From the NCBI GenBank assembly GCA_031286695.1, contig JAITTY010000006.1, forward strand, positions 682,001-746,000: 64,000 nucleotides of DNA. Direction: 5' to 3'. The translations under genes and the position numbers were made by a program. This DNA comes from Sphingobacterium sp. (GTDB lineage Bacteria > Bacteroidota > Bacteroidia > Sphingobacteriales > Sphingobacteriaceae). The stretch's first letter is position 1. Each line of letters starts with the position of its first letter. Of this stretch, positions 54,411 to 61,048 are shown one piece after another. The notes beneath the pieces are model-generated. The model was given only the letters and a program-made list of their open reading frames with translations. It made no database searches and was not told the origin of the DNA.

Positions 54411-54576
54411 TTTTTATTTAAACATATAAATAATTAAAAGGATATTTTTTACATTTGGGCCATTGTCGCAAATGGCATCATAGCTGTTTCTAGTCTATCT
54501 ATTTTGAATATGGCATAATCATAGGCCTTTTGCATCAATACCATAATTAACTATAAAATATTATTACAGAACATTG

Positions 54577-55242
54577 ATGGAAGAAACAATTAAAACATTG
54601 ATCTACATTCACGCATTTTTTGGTGGAATAGGTTTAATTACCGGGCTGATAAGCGTGGCTGTAAAAAAGGGGGGAGCAGGGCACAAGAAAATGGGGATTA
54701 TATTTTCCTATGCGATGGTGACTAGTTCTTTAATTTCACTTGTTATTGCGAGAATGCCGGGCCACGAAAACACATTTTTATTTTTGATCGGGATCTTTAC
54801 GATTTATCTTATTCTAGCGGGTAATCGGGCTTTGACTTTGCGAAGCAAGATTAAACAACAGGCCGATTGGAAAGATAAACTGATTTCGGCGACAATGTTG
54901 CTCGTGTCGGTTGGAATGTTAGGCCTTGGTCTAATTGGACTGATACAGCAGGTGAATAATTCTGTGTTGTATGTCTTTTTTGGTGGTTTTGGTGCCTTTA
55001 TGAGTATTCGGGATTTTCAGTTGTTCAAAAGTTTCAAAGAAAAGAAAAATGCTTGGCTTATCAGTCACTTGGGCCGTATGGTAGGCGCATTGATTGCGTC
55101 GGTGACTGCATTTTTAGTTGCCGGGATTCAGCTTGGTTCAACGCTGGTTTGGATTATGCCAACTATCGTCGGCACCTTGTATATCATCTATTCCAATAGA
55201 GCATTGAACAAAAGTAAAGTGCTTCGTGCGGATTTGCATTAA
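54577..55242 (+). CDS. DUF2306-like multi-pass membrane protein
   Basis: 221 residues from ATG 54577 (a TTG three bases before is less likely). Six to seven membrane segments: IYIHAFFGGIGLITGLISV, HKKMGIIFSYAMVTSSLISLVIA, FLFLIGIFTIYLILAGNRAL, LISATMLLVSVGMLGLGLIGL, and two more, with the conserved LISHLGRMVGALIASVTAFL. Similar to DUF2306 or heme-copper-linked membrane proteins, without metal ligands other than single His residues. Function unknown. A TACATTTG -7-like box at 54450 lies about 120 bases upstream, and a strong terminator follows. Confidence 0.7.
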   Translation: MEETIKTLIYIHAFFGGIGLITGLISVAVKKGGAGHKKMGIIFSYAMVTSSLISLVIARMPGHENTFLFLIGIFTIYLILAGNRALTLRSKIKQQADWKDKLISATMLLVSVGMLGLGLIGLIQQVNNSVLYVFFGGFGAFMSIRDFQLFKSFKEKKNAWLISHLGRMVGALIASVTAFLVAGIQLGSTLVWIMPTIVGTLYIIYSNRALNKSKVLRADLH

Positions 55243-55274
55243 ACTAGCGAATTAAACATTTGAATTGATTAAAG

Positions 55275-55305
55275 AAAGGCCTAAGTAAAAACTTAGGCCT
55301 TTTTT
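55275..55305 (+). terminator. strong terminator after DUF2306-like gene
   Basis: AAAGGCCTAAGT pairs perfectly with ACTTAGGCCTTT around AAAA, followed by more T. It also lies just beyond the end of the convergent hydrolase gene. Confidence 0.9.
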
Positions 55306-55322
55306 AACGCTTGATCATTACG

Positions 55323-56249
55323 CTAATGAGCCCTTGTCAAGAGGTTTTTATGACTTTTTTTACTCCTGTTTTTAATCCAATTTAATGCAATAGCACTCGG
55401 TTCGCTAGATGCCGAAAGGCTTGTATTGTGATCTAATAAGGGAAATAGGCAATACTCGAAAGGCTTTCCTTGCACTTTCAGTGCATTGAGATGTTCAATG
55501 GATAAACCTACAGGTATTTGGATATCTTTGGATCCAAAAAGCCAGAGTCCTGGAGTTGTTATTGTTTTAAGTGGTGTCATGGGATCGGTATTTGTAAATT
55601 GATAGCGATCCGGATCATTCGCCACATGTTGTCGGGCATCGGCTTCTGTATGTTTATCCCAAAAATCTTTTTTTCCATTTGTAAAGAACTGGAAGCGGAG
55701 TTGCTCACGGGCAGGGATAACTGCTCCACTGTACAAGACAAAAAAGTCGACCAAAGGATTTTGGTTAGTAGCTAAGGGAATGATCCATCCTGCTTGGCTG
55801 AATCCAAGTAGTCCCATTGGAATGTTCGTCTTCCCTAGTTGCTGATGGAATGCTTTTACCGCTGCTTGTGCATCTTTGGCCAACAGATTGAGGTTGGCGG
55901 AGTCGATATTATTTGTACCGACTTCAGGGCCAGCATAGGTTCCTTCGGACTTTCCCACTCCACGCTTGTCATATGTAAATACTGAAATGCCGTTTTGGGC
56001 TAAATATGAAGCAAACTCCATCATCCTTTTCTCTTGTCCAGAACCATGGATGAGGACAATGGCCGCATGGGTGCGACGAGGCTGAAGCATGGTTCCGGCC
56101 AACTTAATACCCTCACTCTTAAATACGATATCTTTTGTGGACCAGTCTAAAGATTGAGCTTTTGCATGTTGCGCAAAGAGCACGCAATAAATGGCGAAGA
56201 GAAAAGGTAGCATACGAAGTGTAAGTCGCTGTAAGGGGGAAGAGTTCAT
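55323..56249 (-). CDS. exported alpha/beta-hydrolase (dienelactone-hydrolase-like)
   Basis: 308 residues from the Met at 56249 (MNSSPLQRLTLRMLPFLFAIYCVLFAQHAKAQ, signal peptide); the longest frame begins at 56492 but its first 80 residues look untranslated, and Met at 56282 is an alternative. GSGQEKRMME is the oxyanion loop, YDKRGVGKSEG a conserved segment, LGFSQAGWI the nucleophile elbow with Ser in GFSQAG, and PLLDHNTSL contains the likely catalytic His. A periplasmic esterase or peptidase of the BAAT/S9-like group; substrate unknown. Transcribed away from the phosphate-transporter gene. Confidence 0.8.
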   Translation of the reverse strand: MNSSPLQRLTLRMLPFLFAIYCVLFAQHAKAQSLDWSTKDIVFKSEGIKLAGTMLQPRRTHAAIVLIHGSGQEKRMMEFASYLAQNGISVFTYDKRGVGKSEGTYAGPEVGTNNIDSANLNLLAKDAQAAVKAFHQQLGKTNIPMGLLGFSQAGWIIPLATNQNPLVDFFVLYSGAVIPAREQLRFQFFTNGKKDFWDKHTEADARQHVANDPDRYQFTNTDPMTPLKTITTPGLWLFGSKDIQIPVGLSIEHLNALKVQGKPFEYCLFPLLDHNTSLSASSEPSAIALNWIKNRSKKSHKNLLTRAH

Positions 56250-56693
56250 CGATGAACAATCTAATGGATAGGCTTTAGGCATAATTAATTCGGTGTTAAA
56301 TTTATTTTTGTCTAAAGTAACGGGTTTCATTCTAAAAAGCTTGTGCTTTTCGGTGGGCTGTAGATTTGAATCGGTAAATTGTACTATTTTCGCTGTAAAT
56401 GGCGGATCAAAATTCTCTTGAATCGTTTGCTTGGTATTTCGCGGATACCCTATGTTCATTCCTAAAGAAGGTTTACAAAAGGTCCTATACACCGGATTGT
56501 TGTTTTTGTGGGATGAACAGCATTCGTTAACAGTATTTTAAGTTTTTCTTTCTTGCTGTATAAGGTAATATTGCGTTCATCAAAAGTTAATATGTGAAAA
56601 TTATTTTTGATCTGAATGAAGCGATTGTTCCTGCGGTAGTTTTCCTTAAGGATAACTCAGCAAGGACAACCATAAATCTTATGAAAGAATAAT

Positions 56694-58112
56694 ATGCAAA
56701 TTTTCTGCAACATGATTCCTCTCTTAGGGGAAACCGACCTTAGTACTGGACTTCTTATTGTTTTTGCCCTTTGTTTATTTGCCGTTGTGGCCTTTGAATT
56801 TGTCAATGGCTTTCATGATACCGCGAATGCTGTTGCAACGGTAATTTATACCAAAGCACTTAAACCAATTGTAGCCATTCCTTGGTCTGGTTTTTGGAAT
56901 TTTCTAGGTGTTTTTGCAGGTGGTATAGCCGTGGCTATGGGAATCCTTAAATTGGTACCACTGGATACCTTAATGGCACTCCCAGTTTCTGTAGGCGCTT
57001 GTTTGGTTCTTTCAGTACTATTAGCGGCTATTATTTGGAATTTGGGGACATGGTACTTCGGCATTCCTTGTTCGAGCTCACACACGCTGATAGGAGCTCT
57101 TATCGGGGCTGGTATTGGCTTCACCTGGTATTATGGGGGCAGTGGTGTCAATTGGCATAAGGCCGAGGAAATTGGCCTTTCTTTGATTCTGTCACCTTTG
57201 ATTGGTTTTGGTCTAGCAGTGTTATTGATGCTCTTTTTGAAGCACGTCGTCCGTTATAAGGCACTTTTTCACATCCCACAAGGGGAAGATGACAGACCTC
57301 CATTTTTAGTACGGGGTATTCTTATACTGACCTGTACATTGGTCAGTTTTTTTCACGGAAGTAATGATGGACAAAAAGGAGTAGGGCTGTTTATGCTGAT
57401 CTTAATTGCATTTCTGCCTGCCCGTTTTGCAATAAACCATTCCGTACCAGATGCGACTGTCATTAAAACGCTTGATCAAACCGAAATCGTGTTACAGACA
57501 ATTGCCTCCAGTAATGTATCTCAGGGAACGATGTTTGCGCAAATCAATCAGGAGATTGAGCAAGTCAAGCTACATTTGATGGATAAAAGTGTCACAGATA
57601 AAGCCGGGACGTTTAAATTCAGAAAAGAGGTTGAAGGTTTAGTCAAATCCATTGCTACATTGGAGAGCAATAAACAGATCAATATCAATGCTGAAAATAG
57701 ATTGGAGCTCAATCGTAAGTTGGGCGAATTGAAACATCTTACGGACTTCGCCCCAATCTGGGTGATCTTAACGATTTCGGTAGCACTAGGCTTGGGAACA
57801 ATGATCGGTTGGAAACGTATTGTCGTAACGATTGGAGAAAAAATAGGAAATGAACATTTGAGTTATGCTCAGGGGGCCTCAAGCGAGATTGTCGCAGCTT
57901 CGACAATTGGTATCAGTACCGTATTGGGTTTGCCTGTTAGCACAACGCATGTGCTCTCAAGTGGTATTGCCGGTTCAATGGTCGCTTCTGGAGGAAAGAG
58001 CAATCTAAATAAAGGAACACTCAAAAGTATCGGTCTTGCATGGGTACTTACTTTACCTGTGTCGATTGGCTTGGCCCTATTACTATTTGTATTCTTCCAT
58101 CTTTTTATTTAG
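56694..58112 (+). CDS. PiT-family inorganic phosphate transporter
   Basis: 472-residue PiT (phosphate/sodium or proton symport) transporter. Duplicated signature: FEFVNGFHDTANAVATVIYTKAL at the N-terminus and HGSNDGQKGVGLFMLI in the second half, with CSSSHTLIGALIGAGIG and VSTTHVLSSGIAGSM. Start at 56694 (MQIFCN) or 56712 (MIPLLG); the second is equally plausible. A hydrophilic insertion (about 260-350, IEQVKLHLMDKSVTDKAGTFKF) separates the halves, as in many Bacteroidota members. A UspA gene follows 81 bases later and may be in the same transcription unit. Confidence 0.92.
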   Translation: MQIFCNMIPLLGETDLSTGLLIVFALCLFAVVAFEFVNGFHDTANAVATVIYTKALKPIVAIPWSGFWNFLGVFAGGIAVAMGILKLVPLDTLMALPVSVGACLVLSVLLAAIIWNLGTWYFGIPCSSSHTLIGALIGAGIGFTWYYGGSGVNWHKAEEIGLSLILSPLIGFGLAVLLMLFLKHVVRYKALFHIPQGEDDRPPFLVRGILILTCTLVSFFHGSNDGQKGVGLFMLILIAFLPARFAINHSVPDATVIKTLDQTEIVLQTIASSNVSQGTMFAQINQEIEQVKLHLMDKSVTDKAGTFKFRKEVEGLVKSIATLESNKQININAENRLELNRKLGELKHLTDFAPIWVILTISVALGLGTMIGWKRIVVTIGEKIGNEHLSYAQGASSEIVAASTIGISTVLGLPVSTTHVLSSGIAGSMVASGGKSNLNKGTLKSIGLAWVLTLPVSIGLALLLFVFFHLFI

Positions 58113-58193
58113 TTGATTGTTATCTGAATGTTTTTGTCATCCACTGATTTTGTACACATGGCTATTGACAGGTTAATATTAAAAACTTAAAAA

Positions 58194-59027
58194 ATGAAAC
58201 AAATTCTTGTTGCCTCCGATTTTTCAATCAATGCAAGTCATGCTTTGCGTTATGCCTTGTCTTTGGCTTCTCGTTTGAATATGGAAGTTGCTGTTGTACA
58301 TGCCATACACCCAACAGAAGGGATCAATAACAGTACTTATAACGCGATCTTTATAGAAGATTATTACGCTAGAAAACGCGCTGCTTTGCAAGAATGGACT
58401 GATCAGGTGGTCCAGGAAAATAAATACAATGACCTCAAAGTGAGAACCGTTGTTGAAGTAGGTTATCTGCGTAATGTAGTCACAAAGTATGTTGAATATA
58501 CTGATGTTTCTTTTTTGGTGATGGGAATCACCGGAGCGACAGGCATTAAGGAAATTGTCGGTAGTAATGCGAGTATGGCTGTGACAAAATTGCGTATTCC
58601 AACCTTGATTGTACCTCCTGAAAGTAATTTATCCGCTATTCCAGTCATTACATTGGCGACGGATTATAAAACAACAAAGCTGTCTGTTCGGGATGTCAAA
58701 GCTTTAAATCGTATCTTGAAGCTTTCAGACCCAAAGAAGTTGGAAATCTTGCATATTTCGGAAAAAGAACTGGATGACAAGCTCGTTCGAAATGGCGAAA
58801 AAAAAATGCGCCAGTTACTTCCTAATGTTGAAATCAATTTTAATTATGTGGATGAGGATGATACACGCCCATCGCATGCGATCGTTGATTTTGTTGAAAA
58901 CAACCAGACCGATATTCTATGTTTGGTCAAACGCAACCATAATATGATTTACCGTTTATTTGCAAGCAGCACGGTGAATGAAGTTTTGAACCGATCGGTT
59001 AAAGCGATTTTGGTTTTGCATGAATAA
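58194..59027 (+). CDS. tandem UspA universal stress protein
   Basis: 277-residue cytoplasmic protein with two Usp domains. The first has KQILVASDFSINASHALRYAL and the nucleotide-binding VMGITGATGIKEIVGSNASMAV (GxxG-9x-G(S/N)), so ATP binding is likely; the second (from about 150, VITLATDYKTTKLSVRDVKAL) keeps the fold but its GxxG region is altered (VKRNHNMIYRLFASSTVNEVL). Expression of such proteins is usually raised in starvation or stress. Coupled in position to the phosphate transporter. A shared-family terminator follows at 59060. Confidence 0.9.
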   Translation: MKQILVASDFSINASHALRYALSLASRLNMEVAVVHAIHPTEGINNSTYNAIFIEDYYARKRAALQEWTDQVVQENKYNDLKVRTVVEVGYLRNVVTKYVEYTDVSFLVMGITGATGIKEIVGSNASMAVTKLRIPTLIVPPESNLSAIPVITLATDYKTTKLSVRDVKALNRILKLSDPKKLEILHISEKELDDKLVRNGEKKMRQLLPNVEINFNYVDEDDTRPSHAIVDFVENNQTDILCLVKRNHNMIYRLFASSTVNEVLNRSVKAILVLHE

Positions 59028-59059
59028 GCTGAGTGGAAACTTTTTTTACGCTATATATC

Positions 59060-59091
59060 AAGCCGTTTTGGATTCTCCGAGCGGCTTTTTT
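59060..59091 (+). terminator. terminator after UspA
   Basis: AAGCCG (59060-59065) with CGGCTT around TTTTGGATTCTCCGAG, followed by six T. Third copy of the shared AAGCCGTTTTGGA...GCGGC pattern. Confidence 0.8.
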
Positions 59092-59274
59092 CTTGCCTTG
59101 CCCTATGCTCCAGAACACCTTTAAGCAGAAATTTTCGCCTGATTCATAGTTTGTGCACGATTGGTCAATGTAGTGTGGTTACTTGATGAGAAAGCCTTGG
59201 CATTGAGCTTTCGATTTTTTTTGGATTCTTGGATTGAATTTGTTTAACTTGTGCTGCGAATTGCAACGTAACCA

Positions 59275-59823
59275 ATGTATTTGAAACCTTTATCTGCGGA
59301 AAATAAGAAGAATATTGCCATTAATCGGGATGAAAGCTCGTTTAAGGCTTATTTCGTGGCCAATTATGGGGTTTTGAAGAGCAATGCATTTTCTTTTATC
59401 AAGGATAAGCAATTGGCCGAAGATGTGGTTTCTGAAGTCCTTTGGAAAATTTGGTATTTGGGCCCCGATCTGATGAACATCGCAAATGTCGAGGCCTACT
59501 TGCTTCGGGCAATAAAAAACAAATGCCTCAATCTTCTGCGCATTCGTCAGGTCGTCCTCACTGATGGGGTGGAATATCAGGATATGTTGATCGATAAAAA
59601 TACTCCCGAACAAATTTTAATATCTACAGAAAGCATACAACGCATTCAACGGGCCGTCGAAGGGCTTCCACCCAAAACGAAAGAGGCTTTTAAACTGGTG
59701 AAAGAGGAACGGAAAACGTATTTGGAAACTGCGGAAATGATGGGAATATCCAAGAAAACGGTAGACAGACATATTCAAATTGCCTTGGAAAAGCTGTGGT
59801 CCTGTATTAAAGAAAAAAAATAA
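59275..59823 (+). CDS. ECF RNA polymerase sigma factor (FecI-like)
   Basis: 182-residue extracytoplasmic-function sigma factor: region 2 (SFKAYFVANYGVLKSNAFSFIKDKQLAEDVVSEVLWKIW) and region 4 (IQRAVEGLPPKTKEAFKLVKEERKTYLETAEMMGISKKTVDRHIQIAL). It is followed after 54 bases by FecR and then an STN-containing SusC, the arrangement of the Fec/trans-envelope systems of Bacteroidota in which substrate binding at the outer membrane releases the sigma factor. Its own promoter is not obvious. Confidence 0.92.
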   Translation: MYLKPLSAENKKNIAINRDESSFKAYFVANYGVLKSNAFSFIKDKQLAEDVVSEVLWKIWYLGPDLMNIANVEAYLLRAIKNKCLNLLRIRQVVLTDGVEYQDMLIDKNTPEQILISTESIQRIQRAVEGLPPKTKEAFKLVKEERKTYLETAEMMGISKKTVDRHIQIALEKLWSCIKEKK

Positions 59824-59877
59824 TTTTTTTATTGGGGATTTTGGTTTCATTGGGTGTCTCTACTCCAAATAGACCGA

Positions 59878-60939
59878 ATGCACATGTTTTCATCTGAGGA
59901 ACAATACTTTTTATTTTTAGCGGCTAAGTTGCTAGCGGGAGAACTCACAGCGGAGGAGAGAATCGCGCTGGATGACTTGCTACGTGCCGATAAAAGTAAG
60001 AGGGAGTTATTGGCCTATTTAGAGCAGAAGCACGGGGAAGAGGAAGATCTAGAAGCCGAAGTAAGCTATGAAAAGTCAAGACCGATAGAACTTACCGCTG
60101 TCGAGGACGAGACCGTCCCTCCATTTATAGGTCGTTATAAGGTTAAGTTACTGTCCATTGCCGCTAGTCTATTTATCGTTTTTGGGGTATGGTCCTTTTG
60201 GTATATCAAAAATGATAAAAAGGTAGCTGGAGATGCGGAATGGCAGACCATTGTTACTGGAAAAGGAGAGCGTAAATCGATCAAATTGAGCGATGGCTCT
60301 GAAGTATGGCTGAATAATGAAAGTGTGCTGCGATTGAAGGCTGGATTTGGTAAGACTGACCGCGTATTAGAGTTGGTTGGTGAAGGGTATTTCGCTATTG
60401 CAAAAAATCCCAATTTACCCTTGAAGATCAAAACGGCCTATGCGGAGGTACAGGTCTTAGGTACAAAATTTAACCTTCGTGCGCTTCCAGATGAGAATAC
60501 CACGACGACGTCCTTGATCGAAGGGAAAGTGCGGCTAAAGGTAATGGATAATAAACAGGAGAAGTTGTATGAACTTTTGCCAGGGAATAAAGTGTCTGTG
60601 ATTAACCAGCCCGTATCAGCGAATGATCAGCGGAGTAAATCTGTTGTCCCACAACCAAAAGTGATCTTTGCAAAGCTTGATATCATTGATGCCGAAGTCA
60701 CTGAAACACTTTGGATGAAAAATAGACTGGTGTTCAATGGAGAAGGTTTTGATATGGTTGCAAAGAAAATGGAGCGTTGGTTCGGTAAACCTATTGTTGT
60801 TGAAAATGAGCAGCTTGCGAAAGAACCCATCACCGGTATTTTTGACGAAACAACCTGTGAAGAAGTCTTGAATGTGATCAAGCGCACAGGTACTAAACTA
60901 AATTATTATACCCAAAATGATACGCTTTATGTAAAATAA
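59878..60939 (+). CDS. FecR-family anti-sigma factor
   Basis: Start at ATG 59878 (or ATG 59884) rather than GTG 59854; 353 residues. The N-terminal cytoplasmic region holds the sigma-binding FLFLAAKLLAGELTAEERIAL, then one membrane segment (about 90-109, LLSIAASLFIVFGVWSFWYI), the FecR domain (GKGERKSIKLSDGSEVWLNNESVLRLKAGFG to LGTKFNLRALPDENTTTTSLIEGKVRL), and a DUF4974 C-terminal domain (MVAKKMERWFGKPIVVENEQL) that meets the receptor's STN domain. It follows the sigma gene and precedes SusC, and should hold the sigma factor at the membrane. Confidence 0.93.
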   Translation: MHMFSSEEQYFLFLAAKLLAGELTAEERIALDDLLRADKSKRELLAYLEQKHGEEEDLEAEVSYEKSRPIELTAVEDETVPPFIGRYKVKLLSIAASLFIVFGVWSFWYIKNDKKVAGDAEWQTIVTGKGERKSIKLSDGSEVWLNNESVLRLKAGFGKTDRVLELVGEGYFAIAKNPNLPLKIKTAYAEVQVLGTKFNLRALPDENTTTTSLIEGKVRLKVMDNKQEKLYELLPGNKVSVINQPVSANDQRSKSVVPQPKVIFAKLDIIDAEVTETLWMKNRLVFNGEGFDMVAKKMERWFGKPIVVENEQLAKEPITGIFDETTCEEVLNVIKRTGTKLNYYTQNDTLYVK

Positions 60940-60949
60940 TATAAAAAAA

Positions 60950-61020
60950 GGGTATCCCTCATAGTGAGCAATACCCAATGTTTTAACCAATGGCATCGGA
61001 CCCTAGGAAAGTAGGATGCC
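60950..61020 (+). other. two hairpins in the leader of the FecR-linked SusC gene
   Basis: GGGTAT (60950-60955) pairs with ATACCC (60971-60976), with inner CTCA/TGAG; GGCAT (60992-60996) pairs with ATGCC (61016-61020), with inner CCTA/TAGG. Neither has a T-run, so they are not terminators. They could stabilise the transcript between FecR and SusC or regulate translation. Confidence 0.4.
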
Positions 61021-61048
61021 AATCGATTATTTCTTAAATACCAAAATT

